Shown here piece by piece: positions 9,478-19,062 of a stretch of 64,000 nucleotides of DNA (position 1 is the stretch's first letter; each line of letters opens with the position of its first letter). Position numbers and translations under genes: made by a program. The notes beneath the pieces are model-generated. The model saw only the letters and a program-made list of their open reading frames with translations, did no database searches and was not told the origin of the DNA. Source of the stretch: JAMBLL01 sp964460075 (GTDB taxonomy: Bacteria; Actinomycetota; Acidimicrobiia; Spongiisociales; UBA5794); the NCBI GenBank assembly GCA_964460075.1, contig CAYWPC010000007.1:24768-88767 (forward strand). Direction: 5' to 3'.

Positions 9478-10279
9478 TCTCAGCCCTCTCCGCATCGCGA
9501 CGGAGGGCACAAACGACGACCCTGACGTAGTGTTTGCGCACGCGTGTGGACTCTGCAAAGAGGTGTGGCGCCCTGTTGTGGACGAACTGTCCGCGCTCGT
9601 GAGCAACCTGCCGTGGATGTCCGTCGACCTCCGTGGCCACGGCGACAGTCCCGTCGGCGGACCGCCATACGAGTTGGACGTTCTTGCAAGAGACCTCGTC
9701 GAGACCCTCCCAGATATCACGGTGAAGGTCGGCGTCGGGCACTCATCCGGAGGAGCTGTCATCGCGCGGGCCGCAACGATCAAGCCAGGCCAGTTCGCTC
9801 ACCTGGTGCTCGTCGAGCCGATTATCTTCCCTCCACCGTACAGGCGGGTTGATATCCCACTTGCTTCAGCGGCCGAGCGTCGACGAGCAACGTTCAGCGA
9901 TCGGCAGGCCGCGTACGATCGGTTCGCTGCTGGCCCGTTCGCGACGTGGAGGCCGGAAGCCCTTGCGATGTACGTCGATTACGGCTTCGTCCAGACCGAG
10001 GAGGGGTGGCACATAAAGTGTCGGCCGTCCGTGGAGGCTGACCTGTTTCGCGAGGGACTCAATCACGACACGTGGGATCGTGTCACCGAGATAGCGGTCC
10101 CTGTGACGATCGTGGTCGGTGAGCACTCCGAGACACACGCCGGTCCTGTCGCATCGGCGTTGGCAGAGCGGTTCAGCGACGCGACAGTTGTCGTCGTCCC
10201 TGGCGCCGGTCACTTTGTGCCGATGGAGCGTCCCGATGTGATCGCGTCGATCGTGGCCGAGATCCTCAGGAGTTCTTGA
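9467..10279 (+). CDS. Alpha/beta hydrolase
   Basis: 270 aa. Nucleophile elbow GHSSGG, oxyanion-side segment VFAHACGLCKEVW, C-terminal catalytic His in GAGHFVPMERP. ATG 9467 overlaps the end of the CBS-BON gene by 11 nt. It precedes menF by 28 bp on the same strand, so it could be the SHCHC synthase MenH, which has the same fold and size, but the sequence itself does not distinguish MenH from other hydrolases. Confidence 0.85.
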   Translation: MTTDLSPLRIATEGTNDDPDVVFAHACGLCKEVWRPVVDELSALVSNLPWMSVDLRGHGDSPVGGPPYELDVLARDLVETLPDITVKVGVGHSSGGAVIARAATIKPGQFAHLVLVEPIIFPPPYRRVDIPLASAAERRRATFSDRQAAYDRFAAGPFATWRPEALAMYVDYGFVQTEEGWHIKCRPSVEADLFREGLNHDTWDRVTEIAVPVTIVVGEHSETHAGPVASALAERFSDATVVVVPGAGHFVPMERPDVIASIVAEILRSS

Positions 10280-10294
10280 CCTCAGCAAGGGCGG

Positions 10295-10300
10295 TACCAT
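10295..10300 (+). promoter_or_regulatory. Putative -10 box of menF
   Basis: TACCAT ends 7 nt before the menF ATG, which would give a leaderless or nearly leaderless transcript. No good -35 at standard spacing; TTGACC is only 13 nt upstream. Confidence 0.3.
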
Positions 10301-10307
10301 CGAGGCG

Positions 10308-11624
10308 ATGCACCTTGTATCTCGCTCGCAAGTTGACGCGCTCCATGCGCAGCTCGATCGTCAACAGGGACTCAGGGTTGGGACCCTCGACGTTTCGTTC
10401 GATCCGTTCGACTTCGCACGTACGGGTGCCAGCCTCGTCGATCGTGCTGTTGCGTACTCGACGCCAAACGGTGACCGTATCGTGGGCATTGGCACGGCGT
10501 GGAGAGCCACAGCGAGCGGAGAGGGTCGGTTCGATGCTCTGGATACCTCTCTTGCCACGTTGGACCGACCCGATCTGAAGGCGTTCGTCGGGTTCTCGTT
10601 CTTTTCTGACGGACCGACAACCGAGACCTGGAGTGGGTATGAGGCCGCCGAGGTGTTCGTTCCGCGCATAGCGCTCGAGGGAGTCAAAGGTGGCACTCGA
10701 CTGACCGTTGCTGTGCCACAAGGTGAGGACGCTTCACCGACGCTCGAACTTCTCGCCTCGATGTGCCAGCCGAAATGGATCGCTGTTGACGACACGGGTG
10801 ACCACTCGATCGAGTCTCACCCGCACGTCACGGAGTGGGCAAGCACCGTGGCGACAGCAGTCGACGCGATTCGAGCGGGAACCCTAGAGAAGGTCGTCCT
10901 GGCCCGCTCCGTGATTGTCAGCTCCACGGAACCTGTCGAGATCCTGCGGGTGTTCAGAGCACTGGTCGCACGCTACCCCCAGTGCTACAACTTCGCTTGG
11001 AAATCCGGAGACGCCGTGTTCATGGGCGCAAGTCCTGAGCTGTTGGCGGACGTTCGGGGGTGTGACCTGTTGTCGAATCCCCTCGCAGGATCCGCGAGAC
11101 GGGGCGAGGGTGATGCGGAAGATAGACGCATCGGTGAGGCGCTCATCGCTTCGTCGAAGGACCGTGAAGAGCATCGGCTCGTCGTTGCGGACCTTGCCGA
11201 ACGGTTGGCTCCTCTCACAACCGTCCTGACCGTGCCCCAAACGCCGTCGTTGAAGAAAATGGCGACTGTTCAGCATCTCTCGACGGAGATAGACGGGACG
11301 CTTGCCGAGGGCGTCGGCATCCTCGACGTGGTTGCGGCCCTCCATCCGACGCCAGCGGTAGGCGGTGTGAAGCGGGACGAGGCGCTGGCGTTCATCGCTG
11401 GCGCAGAGAAGATCGACCGTGGTTGGTACACCGGTGGTATCGGCTGGATGAACGGTCGTGGAGAGGGAGCGATCTGCATCGGGCTGCGATGCGGCTTGAT
11501 CCGCGATGGCCACACGCGCCTGTTCGCCGGAGCGGGCATCGTTGCAGGATCGCAGCCGGACGCCGAACTGAGAGAGACCCGCCTCAAGCTGCGCCCGCTT
11601 CTCGACTTCCTCACGACCAGCTAG
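10308..11624 (+). CDS. menF: Isochorismate synthase
   Basis: 438 aa chorismate-binding enzyme converting chorismate to isochorismate, first committed step of menaquinone synthesis. The conserved C-terminal catalytic half contains EKVVLARS, GASPELL, NPLAGSARRG, HPTPAVGG and GAGIVAGSQPDAE. The surrounding menD, menA, menB and menE favour menaquinone over siderophore production. It converges on menD with a 4-bp overlap of coding ends (11621-11624). Confidence 0.92.
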   Translation: MHLVSRSQVDALHAQLDRQQGLRVGTLDVSFDPFDFARTGASLVDRAVAYSTPNGDRIVGIGTAWRATASGEGRFDALDTSLATLDRPDLKAFVGFSFFSDGPTTETWSGYEAAEVFVPRIALEGVKGGTRLTVAVPQGEDASPTLELLASMCQPKWIAVDDTGDHSIESHPHVTEWASTVATAVDAIRAGTLEKVVLARSVIVSSTEPVEILRVFRALVARYPQCYNFAWKSGDAVFMGASPELLADVRGCDLLSNPLAGSARRGEGDAEDRRIGEALIASSKDREEHRLVVADLAERLAPLTTVLTVPQTPSLKKMATVQHLSTEIDGTLAEGVGILDVVAALHPTPAVGGVKRDEALAFIAGAEKIDRGWYTGGIGWMNGRGEGAICIGLRCGLIRDGHTRLFAGAGIVAGSQPDAELRETRLKLRPLLDFLTTS

Positions 11625-13321
11625 CCGGCTTCCTCCGCCGCCCACGCTGCGACGACCTTGCCAACAGCAGAGCGAATCGCGTCGTGATGACGGACGTTTG
11701 CTGATCGGTCGGTGACAATTTCGACCAATTCGGGATCGTCGAATGTCGTGGCCACCGCTCGGGCAAGGGCTTCCTTCGTCGTCAGCGTCGACGCTCGAAC
11801 CCCCATCGCGCTCGCAATCGGAGCCAACGCCAAGCCGTGCGGCGTCCCCCAGTGGTGTTCATACGTCTCGGCACTCACCACGCTGCTAGTCGCCTGGGGA
11901 AGGAAGGAGAAGATGCCTCCACCATCGTTGTTGACGACAACGACACGGAGCGGCACACCAAGTCTGGCAGCCTCGCTGAGTGCCGTGACATCGTGGAGTG
12001 CTGCGACGTCCCCGATGAGAAGCGTCGTGGGTGTACCGCTGAGAGCCACGCCGATTGCGGTTGAGATGGTGCCGTCGATTCCGTTGACACCACGATTCGC
12101 GATCACCCGAACATCAGGCCTGGCAATGGCGAACGCGTCCACGTCGCGGATCGGTCGAGACGAGGCAACGAATAGCACGCTGTCACGAGGTACCGATGCC
12201 ACAACCGTGGCGGCGACTTGCGGCTCGTTCGGAAAAGGGAGAACAGCGAGCGCGAGTTGCAGAGACGCTGAGACCTTCTCGTCGACAGCGAGCCACGCAT
12301 CGAGGAAGCTGTGGTCGCTGTTCACAGGAGTCGGATTGTTGGACAGGATGTTGAGCGGATCTGCATTGACGACCGTCGCTGCCGACTTCAGCGGATCGGT
12401 GAGGCGTGTAGCGTCGATGAGGATCTGATCCACTCCCGAGTGTTCGAGCCACTGCCACATGGGTTTAGACGTTGGGATTGGGCCAAGTCTGAGAACGACA
12501 TCCGGTGGCTGTGCCATGAGGGCGAGAGGCTGCCCATCGTGCAGCGCGCCAACGATGAGGTCCCCGTGTGAAAGCACCCCCCGACCGGTGACGTTCGCTC
12601 TCGGATCGGCGAACACGGGTGCACCGAGGCGGGCGGCTGCCTCGCCGACCTGGTGAGACAGCTCCCCTCCACCCCTGCCACCCACGACGATCATGACTGA
12701 TCTGTCCTTGAGCTCGGCGAACAGGTCTGCTGGTCCGCTCGACGCGTCGTGCACGTCTGATACCGGCTGGGGATCAGCGGGTTGGACGATCTCAGTGGGA
12801 AGGAGCGGCTCGTCGAACGCAATATTCGCGTGCACCGGGCCTTTTGGCGTCTCCATAGCGGCTCGGATGAGTATCTCCGCATCCCGCCTGCCCGCCTGCC
12901 TGGCGGTGGGTTCGATGTCTAGTGAGGTCTTCACATGTGATCCGTACAGGTCGGTTTGATCGGTTGTCTGTGGCGCTCCGGTACCGCGCAGCCGTCGCGG
13001 TCGGTCTGCGGTGAGCACGATCAAAGGTGTCTGTGACTGATCAGCCTCGATGATCGCCGCGAGGTAGTGTGCACCCGCTGAGCCTGATGTGCAGACCACG
13101 ATCGCTGGCGTTCCCGTCGCTTTTGCGTAGCCGAGCGCCGCAAAGGCGCCGGAGCGTTCATCTCTGAAGGAGAAATCGCGGGTCCGTGGCTCTCGCGCAA
13201 TTGCCAACGTCAACGGCGTGTTGCGCGATCCTGGTGAGACGAACGCGATGGCGGACCCGTGGTCTGCGAGACCACCTACGAGGATGGCGGCGTATGCCGC
13301 TGCGATGTTCGGGTCCGTCAC
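11621..13321 (-). CDS. menD: 2-succinyl-5-enolpyruvyl-6-hydroxy-3-cyclohexene-1-carboxylate synthase
   Basis: 566 aa from the GTG at 13321 (next in-frame start is a TTG at 13384). ThDP-dependent MenD joins isochorismate and 2-oxoglutarate. N-terminal SPGSRNTPLTLA, a substrate-binding middle domain, and the C-terminal ThDP segment GDVAALHD followed by VVVNNDGGGIFSFLPQ, characteristic of MenD. Last gene of the leftward menB-menA-menD group; separated from menA by about 110 bp. Confidence 0.93.
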   Translation of the reverse strand: MTDPNIAAAYAAILVGGLADHGSAIAFVSPGSRNTPLTLAIAREPRTRDFSFRDERSGAFAALGYAKATGTPAIVVCTSGSAGAHYLAAIIEADQSQTPLIVLTADRPRRLRGTGAPQTTDQTDLYGSHVKTSLDIEPTARQAGRRDAEILIRAAMETPKGPVHANIAFDEPLLPTEIVQPADPQPVSDVHDASSGPADLFAELKDRSVMIVVGGRGGGELSHQVGEAAARLGAPVFADPRANVTGRGVLSHGDLIVGALHDGQPLALMAQPPDVVLRLGPIPTSKPMWQWLEHSGVDQILIDATRLTDPLKSAATVVNADPLNILSNNPTPVNSDHSFLDAWLAVDEKVSASLQLALAVLPFPNEPQVAATVVASVPRDSVLFVASSRPIRDVDAFAIARPDVRVIANRGVNGIDGTISTAIGVALSGTPTTLLIGDVAALHDVTALSEAARLGVPLRVVVVNNDGGGIFSFLPQATSSVVSAETYEHHWGTPHGLALAPIASAMGVRASTLTTKEALARAVATTFDDPELVEIVTDRSANVRHHDAIRSAVGKVVAAWAAEEAG

Positions 13322-13430
13322 AGAACGCGAGCCTACCTGGGGCACAGAGCATGTGTCGGCACGAAGTGCCGTGCACCCGGACAAGGGGGGCGATGGTGAC
13401 GAGGCACGGTGACGACGTCTGGGACAGACC

Positions 13431-14330
13431 TCAGAACACCATCCCTAGTGACAGCAACAGGCCGGTGAACAGCTGGAGCTGGGCTGTTCCTTTGAGGACG
13501 CCAATGAGCGGCGGACCTGTGGACTCCTTGTAGATCGTTTCGATGAGGGGAATCGCCAGAGGTGCAACGATGAGCGCTATGAGGCTCATGGCTGGCAGCA
13601 GACCCAGCATGACACCTGGAATGATGGTGATGAAGGCCACAGCGACCGTCGTGGCAAACAGGCGTCGAGCCCATCTTCGGCCGATCATCACGGCGAGTGT
13701 TCGTTTCCCAGCCACGAGGTCCGTGTCGATGTCCCGAATGTTGTTCGCTTCGAGGATCGCTGCAGCGAGAAGGCCCATCACCACGCCACCTACCCACACC
13801 GCGGAGGGAACGGAGTTCGAGAACACGTACCGAGTCCCTGCGGTGGCGACGAGACCGAAGAAGATGAACACGAACACCTCCCCGAGCCCGTAGTACCCGT
13901 AAGGGATCGGTCCGTTGGTGTATCCAAGAGCAGCGAGGATCGACACGACACCGATGACGAAGATCGGCCACCCTGCATACCACACGAGGTACACGCCGCC
14001 TGTGGCAGCGATCGCGAATGCAGCCACGATGCCCCGCTTCATGTCGTGTGTTGTGATCACACCGGAGGACACCGCCCGTTGGGGTCCGATCCTCGCCTCT
14101 GTATCTGCTCCCCTCGCGGCATCGGCGAGGTCGTTGGCGAAGTTGACACCAACTTGGATCGCGAGCGCAGACACGAGTACGACGACGAATGGGAGGAGTG
14201 CAAACACCGAGTCTCTCCACGCGCTCGCGGTCCCGATGAGTACCGGCGCAACGGATGCAAGGAGCGTGGCTGGTCTCGCAGCCATGATCCACGGATTCGG
14301 CTGTGCAGCCACTGGCTTCAGAACTGCCAC
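13431..14330 (-). CDS. menA: 1,4-dihydroxy-2-naphthoate polyprenyltransferase
   Basis: 299 aa from GTG 14330, overlapping the menB end by 13 nt. UbiA-fold membrane enzyme attaching the polyprenyl chain to DHNA. Two Asp-rich motifs are visible, NFANDLADAARGAD near residues 73-86 and NNIRDIDTD further on, as are about eight hydrophobic helices. N-terminus PNPWIMAARPATLLASVAPV matches the family. An in-frame ATG at 14285 is an alternative but would cut into this motif. Confidence 0.92.
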   Translation of the reverse strand: MAVLKPVAAQPNPWIMAARPATLLASVAPVLIGTASAWRDSVFALLPFVVVLVSALAIQVGVNFANDLADAARGADTEARIGPQRAVSSGVITTHDMKRGIVAAFAIAATGGVYLVWYAGWPIFVIGVVSILAALGYTNGPIPYGYYGLGEVFVFIFFGLVATAGTRYVFSNSVPSAVWVGGVVMGLLAAAILEANNIRDIDTDLVAGKRTLAVMIGRRWARRLFATTVAVAFITIIPGVMLGLLPAMSLIALIVAPLAIPLIETIYKESTGPPLIGVLKGTAQLQLFTGLLLSLGMVF

Positions 14331-15208
14331 GGGAAGGCCGAGTAGTCCTGATCCCGCTTCTCGAGAAACGCGTCCCTGCCTTCCTGCGCTTCCGCTGTTC
14401 CGTAGGCGAGGCGCGTCGCTTCTCCCGCAAAGAGCTGTTGGCCGACCATGCCGTCGTCTGGAAGGTTGAACGCGTACTTCAGCATCTTTTGGGCTGTGGG
14501 GCTCTTTGCTGTGATCTCTCGTGCCCATTGAAGTGCCGTGCTCTCGAGTTCGTCATGGGTGACAACAGCGTTCACCATGCCCATGTCGTATGCCTCGGCT
14601 GCGGAGTATGTGCGCCCGAGGAAGAAGATCTCCCGTGCTCGCTTCTGGCCTACCTGGCGGGCAAGCAGCGCCGAGCCGTACCCGCCGTCGAAACTCGCGA
14701 CGTCTGCGTCCGTCTGTTTGAACATCCCGTGTTCGGCCGATGCCATCGTGAGGTCGCAGACGACGTGCAGGCTGTGGCCTCCTCCCACCGCCCAGCCTGG
14801 CACGACAGCGATCACGATCTTGGGCATGAATCGGATCAGGCGCTGCACTTCGAGGATGTGTAGCCGCCCGAGCCGAGCGGGATCGACATTGCCTGCCTCC
14901 TCATACTTGTACCCGTCCTTCCCCCTGATACGTTGATCGCCGCCAGAGCAGAATGCCCAGCCTCCATCTTTCGGTGACGGTCCGTTTCCTGTGAGCAGCA
15001 CACAGCCAACATCGGATGTCATTCGAGCGTGGTCGAGCACGCGATACAGCTCGTCGACGGTGCTCGGTCGGAACGCGTTTCGGATCTCCGGGCGGTCGAA
15101 GGCGATTCGGACCGCACCGACATCGCGGGCTCTGTGGTACGTGATGTCGGTTAGGTCGAAGCCCTTTACGGGTGTCCAGGCAGCGGGGTCGAAGATGTCG
15201 GAAACCAC
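14318..15208 (-). CDS. menB: 1,4-dihydroxy-2-naphthoyl-CoA synthase
   Basis: 296 aa crotonase-fold enzyme cyclising OSB-CoA. Visible are the oxyanion-hole segment FCSGGDQRIRG, GWAVGGGHSLHVVCDLTMAS, and the MenB C-terminus ending DYSAFPWQF. The start GTG 15208 is preceded by GGAGGA at 4 nt; a longer GTG at 15259 would overlap the divergent menE start. menE lies divergently 43 bp away. Confidence 0.94.
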   Translation of the reverse strand: MVSDIFDPAAWTPVKGFDLTDITYHRARDVGAVRIAFDRPEIRNAFRPSTVDELYRVLDHARMTSDVGCVLLTGNGPSPKDGGWAFCSGGDQRIRGKDGYKYEEAGNVDPARLGRLHILEVQRLIRFMPKIVIAVVPGWAVGGGHSLHVVCDLTMASAEHGMFKQTDADVASFDGGYGSALLARQVGQKRAREIFFLGRTYSAAEAYDMGMVNAVVTHDELESTALQWAREITAKSPTAQKMLKYAFNLPDDGMVGQQLFAGEATRLAYGTAEAQEGRDAFLEKRDQDYSAFPWQF

Positions 15209-15237
15209 GGTTCCTCCGATGGTGATGTCGCCGGCGA

Positions 15238-15243
15238 TACTGT
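15238..15243 (+). promoter_or_regulatory. Putative -10 box of menE
   Basis: TACTGT ends 8 nt before the menE ATG (15252) in the short menB-menE divergent gap, consistent with a leaderless transcript. No clear -35. Confidence 0.3.
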
Positions 15244-15251
15244 AGTGACCG

Positions 15252-16535
15252 ATGGACACCGATACTCCATGCGACTGGCTTGAAGATGCAGCTCAACGCG
15301 ATCCCGACGCGCCTGCGCTCATCGTAGGAGACGGGATCGTCTCCTACGGCACCCTACGTGATCAGGTGCTCATAAGGTCCAGGTCTCTCGCCTCTGAGGC
15401 GTCTCCGGGCTCGGCTGTCACCGTGCCGATGCGTCTCGACCTTCCCTCGATCATTGAGATGCTCGCAGTCATGAAACGCGGAGCTGTGATGGTGCCGTAC
15501 GCGAGTCACCGTCCCGTCGTAGAAGCCGTGCCTCCTTCAGATACAGCGGTGTGCGTCGCCACGTCTGGTTCGTCTGGGACGTCGAAAATGGTCCCGCTCA
15601 GCTATGGGAATATCGCTGCGTCTGTCAGGGCATCTCGATTGCGTCTCGGTACAGGCCCGTCGGATCGGTGGTTGGCGACCCTGCCCCTGACCCACGTGGG
15701 TGGCCTCTCGGTGATTTGGCGGTCCCTCGAGAGTGGAGGCGCGGCGATCGTTGCGCCGTTCGATGAGGAGATTCCCGGTGTCCTGACGCGATGGCGGCCA
15801 AGTGTCGCGTCGCTGGTTCCAACGATGGTGTACCGGCTACTGGAACGCTGCCCTGAGTTGCTGGCCGCCGTGGACGTGGTCCTCACAGGGGGAGCCCGTC
15901 TCGGGCGAGCGATCGCAGTCCGTGCATCGAGCGCTGGTGTGCAGCTTGTTCGGACGTATGGGATGACGGAGACGACGTCCCAAGTCGCCACCGCCCATCC
16001 GGGTGTGGTTAACGAGGATCCTCGGGTTGTTGGTCCACCGCTCGACGGTTTCACCGTGACAATTACTGATCAGTCGGGGCGGGTGGCGCTAGGTACGGTC
16101 GGTGCCATCGAGGTGGCAGGGCCTGCGGTGTTCTCTGGCTACCTCGGCGAGCCGGCCCGAACAGGAGCATTCACCACATCGGATCTTGGATTCATGACCC
16201 ACGATGGGCACCTCGCGGTCGTTGGCCGAGCCGATGATGTCGTCGTTAGCGGGGGTGAGAACGTGAGCCTCGCAGCCGTGCGCGACGCGATCATCGGGAT
16301 GTGGGGCGTATCAGATGTTGCTGTTGTCGGTATCCCTGATCCTGAATGGGGTGTCATTGTTTGTGCCTGTGTCGAGGGGTTCGACGTTCCGGCCGAGGCA
16401 GATCTCAGAGAGCGTGTCGCTGAGATTCTGCATGCACACTCACGCCCGCGGCGTTGGATGATCGGCACGATTCCATTGCTCGGCAACGGCAAGCACGACG
16501 TTGCGGCAATCCAACGGATGTTCGACGGCGAGTAG
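15252..16535 (+). CDS. menE: o-Succinylbenzoate-CoA ligase
   Basis: 427 aa ANL-superfamily AMP-forming ligase. P-loop TSGSSGTSKMVPLSY (about residue 105), YGMTETTSQVA (A5 motif), TSDLGFMTHDGHLAVVGRADDVVVSGG split over A7/A8, and C-terminal lysine in GNGKHDV. Short for the superfamily, as MenE is, and placed divergently from menB; together these support OSB activation. The SDR gene follows 10 bp downstream. Confidence 0.9.
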   Translation: MDTDTPCDWLEDAAQRDPDAPALIVGDGIVSYGTLRDQVLIRSRSLASEASPGSAVTVPMRLDLPSIIEMLAVMKRGAVMVPYASHRPVVEAVPPSDTAVCVATSGSSGTSKMVPLSYGNIAASVRASRLRLGTGPSDRWLATLPLTHVGGLSVIWRSLESGGAAIVAPFDEEIPGVLTRWRPSVASLVPTMVYRLLERCPELLAAVDVVLTGGARLGRAIAVRASSAGVQLVRTYGMTETTSQVATAHPGVVNEDPRVVGPPLDGFTVTITDQSGRVALGTVGAIEVAGPAVFSGYLGEPARTGAFTTSDLGFMTHDGHLAVVGRADDVVVSGGENVSLAAVRDAIIGMWGVSDVAVVGIPDPEWGVIVCACVEGFDVPAEADLRERVAEILHAHSRPRRWMIGTIPLLGNGKHDVAAIQRMFDGE

Positions 16536-16545
16536 GCTGATCGGC

Positions 16546-17331
16546 ATGGACCTTCATCTCGATGGGAAGCGTGCACTTGTTGCTGCTGCGTCACGCGGCC
16601 TCGGAGCGGCGATCGCGTCGAGCCTTGCAGCAGAGGGATGCGTTGTTGAACTGTCGTCTCGGTCCCTCGCTCATTCCCGCTCGACGGCAGAGCGGATCGC
16701 AGCCGAGTCTGGGGCGTCGGTCACGGCTGCCGAGGTAGATGTCTCGGATGCTGACGCGGTGCGTGCATGGGTCGACGACGCTGCTGACCGTCTCGGTGGC
16801 ATCGACATTGTGATTCCGAACGCTGGAGGGCCACCATCGTCGATGTTCGAAGAAACGGCGCCGGAAGAGTGGGACGCCGCGTATCGGCTGACACTGCGAT
16901 CGGCGATGGCGTTCGCCAAGGCTGCCCACCCCCACCTTGGGAGTGGCGGCACGATCCTCTATCTCACATCGGCCTCGGTTCGCGAGCCGATCGGTGTGCT
17001 TTCGATGTCCACGGTGTTTCGAGCGGGCGTCGCCGCTCTTGCAAAGACCCTTGCTAACGATTGGGCTGGTGCGGGAATCCGTGTCAACCATCTGATTCCC
17101 GGCAGGATTGCGACCGAGCGACTCGACGAACTCGACTCGGCGGTTGGTCAGCGTACGGGGCGAACCGCGGCACAGGTGCGTCAGGTCAACGAGCGGTCGA
17201 TCCCGCTTGGTCGATACGGGCTCCCAGATGAATTCGCGGCTGCGGCGACATTTCTGGTGTCACCGGTGGCCTCCTACATAACAGGTGCGACGCTTCAGGT
17301 CGACGGTGGGGTTATCAAGTCGGTCGTATGA
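16546..17331 (+). CDS. SDR-family protein with non-canonical active site
   Basis: 261 aa Rossmann protein similar to 3-oxoacyl-ACP reductases. Cofactor loop AAASRGLG replaces the usual TGxxxGIG; NAG motif is present (IPNAGG). The catalytic YxxxK is replaced by S-TVF-R in SMSTVFRAGVAAL, so both Tyr and Lys are missing. This matches an SDR-like subgroup known to lack the tetrad. 10 bp after menE, probably same transcript. Its stop lies 8 bp from the target duplication of the IS. Enzyme activity is doubtful. Confidence 0.82.
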   Translation: MDLHLDGKRALVAAASRGLGAAIASSLAAEGCVVELSSRSLAHSRSTAERIAAESGASVTAAEVDVSDADAVRAWVDDAADRLGGIDIVIPNAGGPPSSMFEETAPEEWDAAYRLTLRSAMAFAKAAHPHLGSGGTILYLTSASVREPIGVLSMSTVFRAGVAALAKTLANDWAGAGIRVNHLIPGRIATERLDELDSAVGQRTGRTAAQVRQVNERSIPLGRYGLPDEFAAAATFLVSPVASYITGATLQVDGGVIKSVV

Positions 17332-17338
17332 AGTCCGG

Positions 17339-17342
17339 CTAG
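17339..17342. repeat. Left CTAG target duplication of the IS
   Basis: CTAG immediately outside the left inverted repeat; the same tetramer follows the right end at 19063-19066. Removing the IS and one copy restores CGGCTAGCCG, a 10-bp perfect palindrome, as the pre-insertion site. Confidence 0.75.
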
Positions 17343-19062
17343 GACCCTGTTGAACAATCCGCTTGTGGGGTGGGGCCGATTCACGGTTCACGTGTGTGGA
17401 AGCGTGGTGTTCTGTGGATCCGTGTTTCTGGCTTCCTATTCTTGGCCTGTTGGCGGCGGTCGGGGGCTGGGATTCCGAGTTACGTGACCGCCCAGGCGTG
17501 TCCGTTGTGGTTGAGACCCAAGTTGACGAGCCTCCGGAGGTTGATGGCGGCGATCCGTAGGGAGAGCTGTGCCCGGTTCGCTTCGACGCCTCGATATCTG
17601 ACCCTGCGGTGCCCGTTCGTGACGATCCATGCAATTGAGCGTTCAACCATGGGCCGGTATTGCCGGTAGTCCTCTGTGAACGTCTTGTCGTTCCATGCCC
17701 GACGGGCTGCAACGAGTTCATCGTCATGGTCCGAGATACGGAGCGTCCGTCCGTCTTTGGCTGTGGTGCAACGCTCCCGGAGTGGGCAATCCCGGCAGCG
17801 TTTCCCGAATGTCGCGGCACCTTTCGTAGCGATGTTGACGGTGAGACCAGCCGGACAGGTGACGGTACGTTGGTGGTGGTCGACAATGAAGTCGTCGCGG
17901 GTGTATCCGCCTTCGATCTTGGGTGTTGCGAGCGGGATCGCTTTGATTGCCTGGGTGTGTTTCGCCTCACGGAGCGCGGCTCTTGTCTCCCCGGACCCGT
18001 ATGCCGAGTCTGCAAGAACTTGTAACCCAGGTTCTTCACCATCGAGAAGGTCGACACCGACCGGGCCGTCGGCAGTGTTGGCCGGGGTCAACGTCGATGC
18101 GGTGATGATCCCCGTTTCGGGCTCGACCGCGATGTGGGCCTTGTAACCGTCGCGATATTGAGACACCGATTTGTGCATATGGCGAGCCTCCGGGTCGACT
18201 GTTGAGATCACCCTGTCTTTGACAGGGCCGTCAAAGATCCGCCACGTGCCTTCCTCGTCGCCGGGCTCAACATCCTGACCTGCTACGAGAGCCAACAGGC
18301 CGACCGCATCAGCGGCCTTATCGTCGAGTTCGATCCCGTCGACAGCGTCAAGGATCGCCAGGGCGTCGTTCACCAATCCCGAGACGAGTGCAGCCTTGGC
18401 ATCAGGGTCGTCCCACGCACACACCGGTTTCCCCGAAGCGTCATAGTCGTGAGCCGTAACCGAAACCGTCTTGGCTTGCGGGACGAGACGCCGGACCCGC
18501 CGTATCTGAGACACCAACTGGGTCACCGTGTCCTGCGTTGCCACAGCATCATCGAGCAGTGTCGAGTCCAACGCCCGGCGCTTCTTCCCCGATAACACAC
18601 CAGTGGCATCCACCACCTCACGCACAGCGTCCCCGATCCGGTTCGGAGACTGGGACCGGGCAAGGCGTTGACGCCAATACGTGAACACCGTGTAATGCAC
18701 CCCTTCGTCGTCGAGCGCCAACCCGCAAGCAACCTTCCACCGGATATCGCAGCGCAACGCGTCGGCGGCCTGACGATCAGACAGGCCCTCCAACTCTTTG
18801 AGGATCATTGCTGAGGCCATCACCCCAGCCGGTATCGACGGGCGGCCCCGCCGTGACGGAAACAGATCCTCAAACATGCCATCAGGGAAAACGACGGTGC
18901 GGTGATCAGCCAAAAACGCATACACCGACCCCTCATCAACAAGCTGACGGCAGAACGCCTCAGCGTCTAACAACTCACGATTCGGATCATTTAGACCTTG
19001 CATAACGCGCAGTCTCACACAGAGCGAACACGAACGCGAGCACCGAATTAATCAACAGGGTC
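17343..19062 (-). mobile_element. IS1182-family insertion sequence, complete
   Basis: 1720 bp bounded by terminal inverted repeats GACCCTGTTGA (17343-17353) and its complement TCAACAGGGTC (19052-19062), with weaker matching further in, and flanked by CTAG on both sides. One intact transposase gene on the minus strand. The insertion sits between the convergent SDR and EEP-like genes, in a small palindrome, and neither reading frame is broken. Intact ORF and ends suggest a recent or still active element. Confidence 0.9.
17480..19003 (-). CDS. IS1182-family DDE transposase
   Basis: 507 aa from ATG 19003 (a GTG at 19018 is five codons upstream). N-terminal DUF772-type domain with FPSRRGRPSIPAGVMASAMI and LSDRQAADALRCDIRWK; DDE residues appear as D in ALDSTLLDD, D in VLADSAYGSGETR and E in RPMVERSIAW. 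A Cys cluster CRDCPLRERC precedes the last catalytic residue, as in IS1182 transposases. No frameshift or premature stop. Confidence 0.93.
   Translation of the reverse strand: MQGLNDPNRELLDAEAFCRQLVDEGSVYAFLADHRTVVFPDGMFEDLFPSRRGRPSIPAGVMASAMILKELEGLSDRQAADALRCDIRWKVACGLALDDEGVHYTVFTYWRQRLARSQSPNRIGDAVREVVDATGVLSGKKRRALDSTLLDDAVATQDTVTQLVSQIRRVRRLVPQAKTVSVTAHDYDASGKPVCAWDDPDAKAALVSGLVNDALAILDAVDGIELDDKAADAVGLLALVAGQDVEPGDEEGTWRIFDGPVKDRVISTVDPEARHMHKSVSQYRDGYKAHIAVEPETGIITASTLTPANTADGPVGVDLLDGEEPGLQVLADSAYGSGETRAALREAKHTQAIKAIPLATPKIEGGYTRDDFIVDHHQRTVTCPAGLTVNIATKGAATFGKRCRDCPLRERCTTAKDGRTLRISDHDDELVAARRAWNDKTFTEDYRQYRPMVERSIAWIVTNGHRRVRYRGVEANRAQLSLRIAAINLRRLVNLGLNHNGHAWAVT

Noticed and set aside
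13333..14430. 365-codon minus-strand frame overlapping menA
   Set aside because: Arg/His/Cys-rich composition typical of an out-of-frame reading; menA in the other frame has all UbiA motifs.
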